DNA from: Fusobacterium sp.
GTDB lineage: Bacteria; Fusobacteriota; Fusobacteriia; Fusobacteriales; Fusobacteriaceae
Assembly: GCF_032477075.1 (NCBI RefSeq)
Contig: NZ_JAWDXO010000028.1
Coordinates: forward strand, 1-35,983
Direction: 5' to 3'
DNA length: 35,983 nt
Part shown: positions 1 to 7,412 of the stretch, piece by piece
Layout: each line of letters starts with the position of its first letter
Numbering within the stretch: the first letter of the stretch is position 1
Notes under the pieces: generated by a model
The model's input: the letters and a program-made list of their open reading frames with translations, nothing else
What the model was told of the DNA's origin: nothing
The model's database searches: none
Made by a program: the position numbers and the translations under genes

Positions 1-123
1 AATCTATTTACTCAGTTTTTTTAACTGATTATTTACACCTATTTATTGTTTGTTGATTTTTTCTTCTCTCTCTATTCTGTTGTTAATGTCCTTATTTTCA
101 TTGCTTGATTTGTTTTGTGCTCT

Positions 124-179
124 GCACCGCTTTCCTGCGGCACATTGATTATAATATCACAATTAATACTTCTCGTCAA
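124..179 (-). promoter_or_regulatory. Strong outward promoter with a 5' hairpin in its transcript
   Basis: Read on the minus strand there is a -35 TTGACG at 174-179 and a -10 TATTAT at 151-156 with a 17-base spacer. The predicted start lies near 143-145, so the RNA would begin almost exactly with a 7-bp hairpin (arms 137-143 and 124-130, six-base loop). No reading frame with a ribosome binding site is visible between the start and the window edge, so this is a long untranslated leader. An rRNA operon leader would fit, but that is inference because the transcript leaves the window. Confidence 0.6.
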
Positions 180-270
180 CAAGTTTTTTAAAATATTTTT
201 TATTTTTTATAAAAACTCCATCATTTTATTAAAACTCAAGAATTCAAAATATTTTTTTCTAAGTTAAAAA

Positions 271-305
271 GGGCTGTCTGATATTCATAACTTATCAAAC
301 AGCCC
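271..305 (-). terminator. Intrinsic terminator of a decayed minus-strand gene
   Basis: Arms GGGCTGT (271-277) and ACAGCCC (299-305), extended by a partial TGAT/ATCA pairing, are followed on the minus strand by a T run. It sits immediately after the stop codon of the coding remnant at 307 onward. Confidence 0.75.
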
Positions 306-306
306 C

Positions 307-780
307 CTATTTTATCTCCTCTATGTTCAAAAATTCCTCCTCTTTACTACTTATAGCTATAGCAATCTATAACATTAATTTTATTTCACATACCCTTAAC
401 TTCTTATAATTTATTGATTCTTAAAGAAATTATTTACACATTTCTTAAAAGTACATCAGTTCTTCCAAATGTTAAAAATTTCTTATGATTATTACAAAAT
501 TTATAAATTAATTTATTTTCTTAGATAATTTTTATTATTAAATCTTTGACTTTATTTAAATAATTTGATTTAACTAAATATTGTCCTTTAATAATACTTA
601 TATTTATCTATAATTTTATCCTTTAGATTAGAATCTCTTAAACTATATAAATTATATTTCTCTATAAGCTGTTATTATTCTCTATATATTTTTACCAAAT
701 ATAAGGTTAAATATAATATATGTTTCTGTATTCTCTTCTAAATCTTTGAAAAGCTTAATTAATATTTAATTTTATAATTC
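307..780 (-). pseudogene. Decayed coding remnant of unknown function
   Basis: No open frame survives here, but minus-strand translation gives protein-like stretches in shifting frames, separated by stops. Examples are LFKDLEENTETYIIFNLIFG around 715-775, KKFLTFGRTDVLLRNV around 430-485, and a C-terminal tail IAIAISSKEEEFLNIEEIK that ends at a TAG at 307-309, directly followed by a terminator. This looks like one gene ruined by several frameshifts and stops. I do not recognise the family. Base composition is more AT-rich than in the neighbouring genes, as expected for relaxed sequence. The left and right limits are approximate. Between about 780 and 1015 I see nothing. Confidence 0.35.
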
Positions 781-1017
781 AACTTAAAGTTTTTTAGTTT
801 TATAAAATTTCTTTTTATTTCTATAAAATAATTGCAATATTTATCCTATTCACAAACAAGAAATAAAAATCAATTTCTATAAAAAATACTGAAATAACTT
901 TTCAACTATATTTAAGGATAGTGATTTTTAATAAATATTTTTTTTGATAAAAATATTTATTATAATTTTCAAATAGAATATTATATATTTCTTTGAATAT
1001 TTATTACATCATCTGAA

Positions 1018-1121
1018 AAAAGTTCTTAACTTGATTTAAGTTCTTTTTTCTTAACTACTTATTTCATGGGTCTCGCCTCCTTTAGATACAATTTATTGTC
1101 TAGACTCATGTATCTTTTCTT
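1018..1121 (-). ncRNA. Candidate small RNA carrying a two-codon ORF (Met-Lys-stop)
   Basis: This is a self-contained unit of about 100 nt between a strong promoter and an intrinsic terminator. In transcript order it has a 6-bp hairpin (arms 1109-1114 and 1085-1090), then a perfect Shine-Dalgarno AAAGGAGG (1076-1083), an 8-base spacer, ATG at 1065-1067, AAA, and TAA at 1059-1061. The terminator follows (stem CTTAA/TTAAG flanked by A and T runs, about 1018-1051). No longer frame uses this ribosome binding site, and the next minus-strand coding trace lies about 240 bases downstream. Whether the unit is a regulatory RNA, a start-stop ribosome-binding RNA or the remains of a leader cannot be told from sequence. 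Confidence 0.5.
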
Positions 1122-1127
1122 GATATA

Positions 1128-1156
1128 TTATTACCTCATAAAATTTATTTTGTCAA
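1128..1156 (-). promoter_or_regulatory. Promoter of the candidate small RNA
   Basis: TTGACA (1151-1156), a 17-base spacer and TAATAA (1128-1133) read on the minus strand. The -35 is perfect and the -10 close to consensus. The predicted start is near 1121. Confidence 0.7.
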
Positions 1157-1260
1157 TAGTAAAAACTGAAAAAAATTTTATTTTTTTATATTTCAAAATT
1201 ATTTTTTCACTTGAATTATAAATTCTGATCTTTCCATTCTCTAACCCTTGATAAAATATA

Positions 1261-1314
1261 AAACTGGTTCAAAAGTAATCAAGTCTTTAAAACTTTTTAC
1301 TCTTAAACCAGTTT
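1261..1314 (-). terminator. leuS terminator
   Basis: The arms AAACTGGTT (1261-1269) and AACCAGTTT (1306-1314) pair, with further partial pairing inside, and a T-rich tract follows on the minus strand. It lies seven bases beyond the leuS stop codon. Confidence 0.7.
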
Positions 1315-1321
1315 CTTAAAA

Positions 1322-3931
1322 TTATTTTACTACTATATTAACTATTTTTTCTGGAACAACAATAACTTTTACTAAAATTTTTCCTTCCATATGTTTTTTA
1401 ACATTTTCTATTTCTAAAGCTAGTTTTTCAACTATTTCTTTAGAAGTTCCTCTTTCTACTTCTACAGTTCCCCTTACTTTTCCATTTACCTGTACAGCTA
1501 TGACTACATTTGAAGATATTGTAAGTTCTTCTTTGAAAGTAGGCCATGCTTCATTAAAAAGGTAACTTTTGTTTCCCATTTCTTCCCATAAATCATCACA
1601 AAAATGAGGTGTAAATGGTGAAAGCATTAAAATTATATTTTTTACTACCTCACCAAATATTTTTCTAGATTCAGAAGTTATTTTTCCTGTTTCTATTACA
1701 TTTACCTTAAAATCTTGAGTTTCATTTATAAGTTCCATAGTAGCTGCTATAGAAGTATTGAAATGATAATCATTTTCTATAGATTCAGTTACTTTTTTTA
1801 TAGTTTGATTTAACTTAATAATAAGAGCTTTATCTTCTTTGCTTACAGCATTAAGATTTATTTCCCCAAACTCCATATTTTCTTTATGTTCCATTACCAT
1901 TCTCCAGATCTTAGCAAGAAATCTATATGCTCCTGCCAGACCATTCTCATTCCATTCAAGTTCTTTTTCAGGTGGTGAAGCAAACATTATAAATAATCTA
2001 GTAGTATCTGCCCCATATTTCTCCACCATTTCTTCAGGATCTATTCCATTATTTTTTGATTTAGACATTTTTTCTATTTTGCTGATAAGCTCTTCTCCAG
2101 TTGCTTTAGAATATGCCTTTTCCCCTTTTACTTCAACTTCTTCTGCATAAAGAAATCTATTCTCATTATTTGAATAGTAAGAAGCACTCAATACCATTCC
2201 TTGTGTTAAGAGTCTTTTAAAAGGTTCATTAGAAGAAAGTAATCCCATATCTCTCAATACTTTATGAAAAAATCTTGCATAAAGCAAATGCATTACAGCA
2301 TGTTCTATTCCTCCTATATATTGATCTACAGGAACCCACTTATCTACAATATCCTTAGCAAAAGGTAAATTTGTATTTTTAGGATCACAGTATCTCAAGA
2401 AATACCAAGATGAATCTACAAATGTATCCATTGTATCAGTATCTCTTCTTGCAGGTCCACCACATATTGGGCATACTGCATGTTTAAAACTTTCTGAAGT
2501 TTCAAGTGGATTTCCTGTTCCAGAAAATGAAATATCTTCAGGAAGTTTTACTGGAAGATTTTCATCTTTTTCCATAACGGTTCCACATTTTTCGCAATAT
2601 AAAGCTGGAATAGGTGTTCCCCAGTATCTTTGTCTAGATACTCCCCAATCCTTTAATCTATATTTTACTGTTCTTGTTCCATACCCATTTTCTTCCACAA
2701 ATACAGCTATATCAACAAGTGCTTTTTTTGAAGAAATTCCATTGAACTTTCCTGAATTAGTAAGCACTCCCATTTCTGTAAATGCTTCTGTCATTTTATC
2801 AGCTTCTAAAATTATTTCTTTTTTAGTTTCTTTATCTACAGGATTTATTACTACCTTTAAAGGAAGATTATATTTTTTAGCAAAAGCAAAGTCTCTTTCA
2901 TCATGTGAAGGAACTGCCATAACTGCTCCTGTTCCATAATTCATAAGAACATAGTCAGCTACCCATAATTGTACTTTTTCTTTTGTTACAGGATTTATTA
3001 CATGCCAACCTGTGAATATCCCTCTTTTTTCTCTTCCCTCTGCTGATCTTTCTATTAAATCTGTATTTTTCATTTCCTGTACTGCTGTTTTTATTTCTGG
3101 ATTTGCTTTAAGTACTTCAGAAACTACGGGATGTTCAGGTGCTACTACACAATAAGATACTCCATATATTGTATCTATTCTAGTTGTAAACATTGGAAGC
3201 TTTTCTCCTGTTTCTTCAACAGTAAATACAATTTCCGTTCCATAAGATTTTCCAATCCAGTTTTTCTGCATTGTAAGAACCTTTTCAGGCCATCCATCTT
3301 TTATTTCTTTATGTCCTTCTAATAATTCATCAGCATAATCTGTTATTTTAAAGAACCATTGTTCCAATTCTTTTTGAATAACAGATGTGTTACTGTGTCT
3401 CCAACATTTTCCATCTTCAACTTGTTCATTAGCTAAGACTGTATTACAGTCTGGACACCAGTTTACAAGTGATTTCTTTTTATAAATCAATCCTTTTTCA
3501 TATAATCTCTTAAATATCCATTGATTCCATCTATAATATTCAGGTGTGTATGAAGCAATTTCCCTTTCCCAATCATATGAAAATCCAAGCATTTTCAACT
3601 GTCTTTTCATATTTTCAATATTAGACTTAGTCCATACTGCTGGATGTGCTCCATTTTGAATCGCTGCATTCTCTGCTGGCAACCCAAAAGAGTCCCATCC
3701 CATAGGATGAAGAACATTGTATCCCTTCATTCTTTTATATCTAGATATAACATCTCCAATAGTGTAGTTTCTGGCATGTCCCACATGAAGTTTTCCAGAA
3801 GGATAAGGGAGCATCTCGAGCACATAATAGTTCTCTTTTCCAGAAACATAGTTTTCAGTCCTGAAAATATTTCCATCTGCCCATTTTTTTTGCCACTTAG
3901 CTTCTACTTCTTTAAAATCATACTCTCTCAA
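1322..3931 (-). CDS. leuS: Leucyl-tRNA synthetase
   Basis: Class I aminoacyl-tRNA synthetase that charges tRNA-Leu with leucine in the cytoplasm. The HIGH signature appears as HVGH in PYPSGKLHVGHARN near residue 50, and the KMSKS loop as KMSKSKNNG in the last third. The CP1 editing domain is present, with TTRIDTIYG (Ile where Pro is usual) and GTGAVMAVPSHDERD. Two Cys pairs (CPDC and CEKC/CPIC) look like zinc-binding loops. The frame is open to an ATG at 3949, but no ribosome binding site precedes that ATG. A GAGGTG followed six bases later by TTG at 3929-3931 gives an 869-residue protein starting LREYDFKEVE, which matches the usual bacterial LeuS N-terminus, so I use that start. It is probably monocistronic, with its own promoter and terminator. 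Confidence 0.95.
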   Translation of the reverse strand: MREYDFKEVEAKWQKKWADGNIFRTENYVSGKENYYVLEMLPYPSGKLHVGHARNYTIGDVISRYKRMKGYNVLHPMGWDSFGLPAENAAIQNGAHPAVWTKSNIENMKRQLKMLGFSYDWEREIASYTPEYYRWNQWIFKRLYEKGLIYKKKSLVNWCPDCNTVLANEQVEDGKCWRHSNTSVIQKELEQWFFKITDYADELLEGHKEIKDGWPEKVLTMQKNWIGKSYGTEIVFTVEETGEKLPMFTTRIDTIYGVSYCVVAPEHPVVSEVLKANPEIKTAVQEMKNTDLIERSAEGREKRGIFTGWHVINPVTKEKVQLWVADYVLMNYGTGAVMAVPSHDERDFAFAKKYNLPLKVVINPVDKETKKEIILEADKMTEAFTEMGVLTNSGKFNGISSKKALVDIAVFVEENGYGTRTVKYRLKDWGVSRQRYWGTPIPALYCEKCGTVMEKDENLPVKLPEDISFSGTGNPLETSESFKHAVCPICGGPARRDTDTMDTFVDSSWYFLRYCDPKNTNLPFAKDIVDKWVPVDQYIGGIEHAVMHLLYARFFHKVLRDMGLLSSNEPFKRLLTQGMVLSASYYSNNENRFLYAEEVEVKGEKAYSKATGEELISKIEKMSKSKNNGIDPEEMVEKYGADTTRLFIMFASPPEKELEWNENGLAGAYRFLAKIWRMVMEHKENMEFGEINLNAVSKEDKALIIKLNQTIKKVTESIENDYHFNTSIAATMELINETQDFKVNVIETGKITSESRKIFGEVVKNIILMLSPFTPHFCDDLWEEMGNKSYLFNEAWPTFKEELTISSNVVIAVQVNGKVRGTVEVERGTSKEIVEKLALEIENVKKHMEGKILVKVIVVPEKIVNIVVK

Positions 3932-3971
3932 AAATCTCACCTCTGCCATTTACTTTTATATATTCCAATTC

Positions 3972-4000
3972 AATATATCATATTTAAATCTCTATAACAA
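3972..4000 (-). promoter_or_regulatory. Probable leuS promoter
   Basis: TTGTTA (3995-4000), a 17-base spacer and TATATT (3972-3977) on the minus strand, in the 60-base gap after the sigma factor gene. No terminator is seen between the two genes, so read-through from the upstream operon is also possible. Confidence 0.45.
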
Positions 4001-4012
4001 TAAAAAATTTAA

Positions 4013-4624
4013 TTACCCATGTTTTTCTTGATAACTATTTATCCAAAGTTCACTTTTTCTTTTTATTCTCTGAAAACTATTATCTATTGTTTTCAGACTT
4101 TTATTCATTTCATCTGCTATTTCTCTATATGAATAACCTTTTATCATATAATCAAAAACTTCTTTTTCAAAAGAACTAAAATTTTCATTTACAAAGGACT
4201 TAAAATTATTCAGTTTTTCCTTAGTAAGAAATATTTCTTCTGGATCATAATTTACATAAGACTGAAGTCCTTTATTATATTCTATTTCTTTTCCTCCATC
4301 ACACTCTATATAATTCCCAGATGCAAGATTAAGAGCTGTATTTTTTTGTGTATTCGATGCTTTTACTGCTGTTAAAATCTGTCTTCTTATGCAAATCATT
4401 GCAAAAGTTTTGAATGAAGATTTTCCTTTTTGGTAAGCTTTCAATGCCTTAAGAAGTCCAATAGTTCCTTCTTGTAAAAGATCATCCTGCTCTGCTCCAA
4501 TTATAAAATAATTTCTTACATTGAGATATATAAGATTTTTATATTCTTTCAATATTATATTGATTGATTCCTGATCGCCCAGCTGAGCCTGTCTTATCAC
4601 ATCTTCATTTATTACAATAGCCAT
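4013..4624 (-). CDS. RNA polymerase sigma factor, SigH-like
   Basis: A 203-residue sigma-70 family protein of the SigH (sigma-30) type. Region 2 is visible as YKNLIYLNVRNYFIIGAEQ followed by DDLLQEGTIGLLKALKAYQ, the -10 recognition part as FKTFAMICIRRQI, and region 4 as a helix-turn-helix with GYSYREIADEMNKSLKTIDN. It follows rlmB by 26 bases. That neighbourhood (rlmB, then sigH) is known from Bacillus and relatives, where SigH controls entry into sporulation and competence. Fusobacteria do not sporulate, so the regulon here is unknown. The ribosome binding site AGGAGAGGG precedes the ATG at a suitable distance. The family call is firm; equivalence to SigH is inferred from size and synteny. 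Confidence 0.85.
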   Translation of the reverse strand: MAIVINEDVIRQAQLGDQESINIILKEYKNLIYLNVRNYFIIGAEQDDLLQEGTIGLLKALKAYQKGKSSFKTFAMICIRRQILTAVKASNTQKNTALNLASGNYIECDGGKEIEYNKGLQSYVNYDPEEIFLTKEKLNNFKSFVNENFSSFEKEVFDYMIKGYSYREIADEMNKSLKTIDNSFQRIKRKSELWINSYQEKHG

Positions 4625-4650
4625 TTCTTTCCCTCTCCTGTATGTCTTCT

Positions 4651-5358
4651 TTAAAATGATTTTACTATTTCAGAAAGAATTATACCTCCAGCAACAGATA
4701 CATTTAAAGAGTTTATCTTTCCATACATAGGTATTTTTATTAGGACATCACAGTTTTCTTTTACTTTCTTTCTTATTCCATTCCCTTCACTTCCAAGTAC
4801 AAGAGCTGTTCTGCTTGAATATTTCTCTTTTGAATAATCTTTACTCCCTTCTCCTTCGGCTCCATATACCCAATAATCTAACTTTTTTAACTTAAGCAAA
4901 GCTTCTGATATATTTGTTACTTTTACTATATCTACATATTCTATTGCCCCTGTGGAAGTTTTTACTACTGTTTCATTTATTCTTACTGCATTTCTTTCTG
5001 GAATTATTATTCCCTTCACTCCAAAAACTTCTGCACTTCTTATCAAAGCACCAAAATTTCTGGGATCTTGTATTTCATCTAAAATGAGGACAATAGATTT
5101 TTCCATAGGAGCTATTTTCTCTAGAAACTCTCCAAATTCCACATAATAATCATATTCACTAATATATACAGCTACACCTTGAGAATTCTCTATTTTTTTA
5201 TCTGTATAGAATATTTTAATGTTTCTTTCAGATGCAAGTTTCTTTATTTTATTAAGTTTTTCATCTTTATTCCCTTTAAACATCTCTAACTTTTCAATAT
5301 TTTTTTCTTTATTCTGCAACACTTCTATTACAGGATTAACCCCTATGATTCTTTCCAT
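4651..5358 (-). CDS. rlmB: 23S rRNA (guanosine-2'-O-)-methyltransferase RlmB, TrmH family
   Basis: SPOUT-class methyltransferase expected to methylate the ribose of G2251 in 23S rRNA using S-adenosylmethionine. The N-terminal 75 residues form the L30e-like substrate-binding domain (ERIIGVNPVIEVLQ). The SpoU motifs follow: motif 1 DPRNFGALIRSAEVFGVKG, motif 2 LVLGSEGNGI and motif 3 INSLNVSVAGGI, which form the trefoil knot and cofactor pocket. The length of 235 residues is normal. It lies 15 bases after murA and 26 bases before the sigma factor gene, and is probably co-transcribed with both. GGAGG precedes the ATG. Another TrmH-family specificity cannot be excluded from sequence alone. Confidence 0.88.
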   Translation of the reverse strand: MERIIGVNPVIEVLQNKEKNIEKLEMFKGNKDEKLNKIKKLASERNIKIFYTDKKIENSQGVAVYISEYDYYVEFGEFLEKIAPMEKSIVLILDEIQDPRNFGALIRSAEVFGVKGIIIPERNAVRINETVVKTSTGAIEYVDIVKVTNISEALLKLKKLDYWVYGAEGEGSKDYSKEKYSSRTALVLGSEGNGIRKKVKENCDVLIKIPMYGKINSLNVSVAGGIILSEIVKSF

Positions 5359-5373
5359 TTATCCTCCAGCTTA

Positions 5374-6642
5374 TTATATTTCTGCTTTTATCCTCTCTAT
5401 ATCTGCTCCGATTTTTTTTAATTTCAAATCAAGATTTTCATATCCTCTGTCAACATGATATATTCTATTTATAATACTAACTCCATCAGCTTTCAATGCT
5501 GCAAGTATAAGACTTGCTCCTGCTCTTAAATCACTTGCCATTACTTCTGCTGAAGAAAAATTCCCAACCCCAGTTATAGTTGCAGAACTATTGCTTATAT
5601 CTATTTTTGCACCCATTCTATTTAACTCAGGAACATGCATAAATCTATTTTCAAATATAGTTTCTTTAATTTCACTTGTTCCATTTGCTAAAGACATCAA
5701 TGTCATTATAGGTGATTGAAGGTCTGTTGCAAATCCAGGATGAGGCATAGTTGTTACTTTTACAGGCTTTAAATCAGAAAGTTTTGATAACACTCTTAGT
5801 CTATCCCCTTCTATATCAAATTTCACTCCCATTTCATCTAACTTCATAAGAAAACTTCCCAAGTGTTCTTTAACTACTCCCTTTACTTCTATCTTACCAT
5901 CAAACATTACAGAAGCTATTATGAATGTTCCTGCAACTATTCTATCAGGTATTATTGTATGTTCACATGGAAATAATTTTTCAACACCTTCTATTTCTAA
6001 TCTGCTTGTTCCTATTCCAGTTATTTTAGCTCCCATATCATTTAAAAAATAACAAAGATCCTCTATTTCAGGTTCCCTTGCTGCATTTTCAAGAATAGTT
6101 TTTCCTTTAGCTTTTACAGCAGCCATTATTATATTTTCTGTAGCTCCTACACTTGGAAAATCAAGAATTATTATTCCTCCTTTTAATTCTTCAGTTTCAG
6201 CATCTACATAACCATGATCTATTGTAAGTTTTACTCCAAGAGACTCAAACCCTTTTAAATGAAGATCTACAGGTCTTGCTCCAATAGCACACCCTCCTGG
6301 AAGAGATACTCTGGCTTTTTTTTCATGTGCAAGCATTGCACCCATTACAAGAAAAGAAGCTCTCATTTTTTTTACAAGCTCATACCCTGCTACTAAATTA
6401 GTAAGCCCTTTATTTATAATTTTATATGAATGATCATCTAATTTTTCTATTTCTAATCCAAGACTTTCTAATAGTTTAACTAGTGTTCTTATATCCATTA
6501 GATTCGGTACATTTCTTAAAATATATGTTCCTTTTTCTATAAGTGTTGCAATCATTATAGGAAGAGCTGCATTTTTTGATCCTTCTACTTCCAATACTCC
6601 TGAGATTTCTTTGCCACCTGTTACTTTAAATGCTTCTACCAT
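5374..6642 (-). CDS. murA: UDP-N-acetylglucosamine 1-carboxyvinyltransferase
   Basis: Catalyses the first committed step of peptidoglycan synthesis, transfer of enolpyruvate from PEP to UDP-GlcNAc, in the cytoplasm. The EPSP-synthase fold is clear over all 422 residues. Lys23 lies in GSKNAALPI and the catalytic Cys is Cys118 in LPGGCAIGARPVD, so the protein should be fosfomycin-sensitive (the Asp variant confers resistance). GATENIIMAA and the C-terminal DLRAGASLILAAL are typical of MurA. The gene starts four bases after the yueI-like stop codon, consistent with translational coupling, and is followed closely by rlmB. Confidence 0.95.
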   Translation of the reverse strand: MVEAFKVTGGKEISGVLEVEGSKNAALPIMIATLIEKGTYILRNVPNLMDIRTLVKLLESLGLEIEKLDDHSYKIINKGLTNLVAGYELVKKMRASFLVMGAMLAHEKKARVSLPGGCAIGARPVDLHLKGFESLGVKLTIDHGYVDAETEELKGGIIILDFPSVGATENIIMAAVKAKGKTILENAAREPEIEDLCYFLNDMGAKITGIGTSRLEIEGVEKLFPCEHTIIPDRIVAGTFIIASVMFDGKIEVKGVVKEHLGSFLMKLDEMGVKFDIEGDRLRVLSKLSDLKPVKVTTMPHPGFATDLQSPIMTLMSLANGTSEIKETIFENRFMHVPELNRMGAKIDISNSSATITGVGNFSSAEVMASDLRAGASLILAALKADGVSIINRIYHVDRGYENLDLKLKKIGADIERIKAEI

Positions 6643-6646
6643 TGAT

Positions 6647-7210
6647 TTAATCCCTCTCCTTTTCTTTCTTACATATAGGGCATGTTCTTCCTAATAATCT
6701 GTCCAATAAATTAAGTTCTTTAAACTTACCTTTGTATGATGGCATTTTTTCAGAAAGCATCTTATAGTGTTTAGAGCATAACTTTTCTCCTAAATGTTTT
6801 GGGTATTCTTCGCTCAGTCCTGCCTTTCTGAATTTTTCCTCCTCATCCTCCACTAGCACTTCTCTATTTTCATTATCTATTGGTTCTTTTGAAACAACAA
6901 CTAAGACTATATCTCCCTTCATATCCAAAGCATCTACCAATGTGTATTGAATACCTGCTTTCTCTGCCTCCATTATATAAGGATTAAAGTCTTTGAGTGG
7001 AACATCTCTTCTCATCTTTATGGAAGCAGTTCCTTCTTTTTTCATCTCATTTATAACTTCAGTGTAAATTATCCCAGACATAACCTGTTGTTTTGTTAGA
7101 GCTAGTATAACATTTTCTTTAAATTCATCAAGATACAAAGTTTTTTCAGCCAAAGTTTTTAAAAAATTAATTTTTGTGTTATTTTTTTTATCTATAATAC
7201 TCTCACTCAT
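6647..7210 (-). CDS. YueI-like DUF1694 protein with a C-terminal Cys/His cluster
   Basis: The N-terminal 110 residues match the DUF1694/YueI family, including the signature ENVILALTKQQVM near residue 32. The function of the family is not established. The part after residue 120 is a charged linker followed by C145-x2-H148 and C177-x2-C180 (KLCSKHYK and RTCPICKK), which looks like a small metal-binding site. It is the first gene of the operon with murA, rlmB and the sigma factor, after promoter TTTAAA-17-TATAAT. AAGGAG precedes the ATG. No signal peptide or membrane segment is seen, so a cytoplasmic location is expected. Confidence 0.7.
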   Translation of the reverse strand: MSESIIDKKNNTKINFLKTLAEKTLYLDEFKENVILALTKQQVMSGIIYTEVINEMKKEGTASIKMRRDVPLKDFNPYIMEAEKAGIQYTLVDALDMKGDIVLVVVSKEPIDNENREVLVEDEEEKFRKAGLSEEYPKHLGEKLCSKHYKMLSEKMPSYKGKFKELNLLDRLLGRTCPICKKEKERD

Positions 7211-7243
7211 TTTTCTCTCCTTGATAATACACTTTTACTTGTA

Positions 7244-7272
7244 ATTATATCATATATCTGATACTTTTTAAA
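7244..7272 (-). promoter_or_regulatory. Promoter of the yueI-murA-rlmB-sigH operon
   Basis: TTTAAA (7267-7272), a 17-base spacer and a perfect TATAAT (7244-7249), read on the minus strand, 34 bases before the first gene. Confidence 0.55.
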
Positions 7273-7303
7273 TAAAAAACGATTAAAAGAAAAAAACTTT
7301 AAG

Positions 7304-7332
7304 TTTAGAATAATATAAAAAAATGTTATAAT
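7304..7332 (+). promoter_or_regulatory. Probable promoter of the exported repeat protein gene
   Basis: TTTAGA (7304-7309), a 17-base spacer and TATAAT (7327-7332). It is divergent from the murA operon promoter and leaves a leader of about 75 bases. Confidence 0.45.
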
Positions 7333-7412
7333 AAATTTAATCAAAACACTTATTTAATTTAAAATATTTTTAATATAAAAAATTATATAGAATTATACTT
7401 ATGGAGGAAAAC

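Noticed and set aside
1839..2150. Plus-strand ORFs opposite leuS
   Set aside because: They are shadow frames of leuS with no start signals and no recognisable domains.
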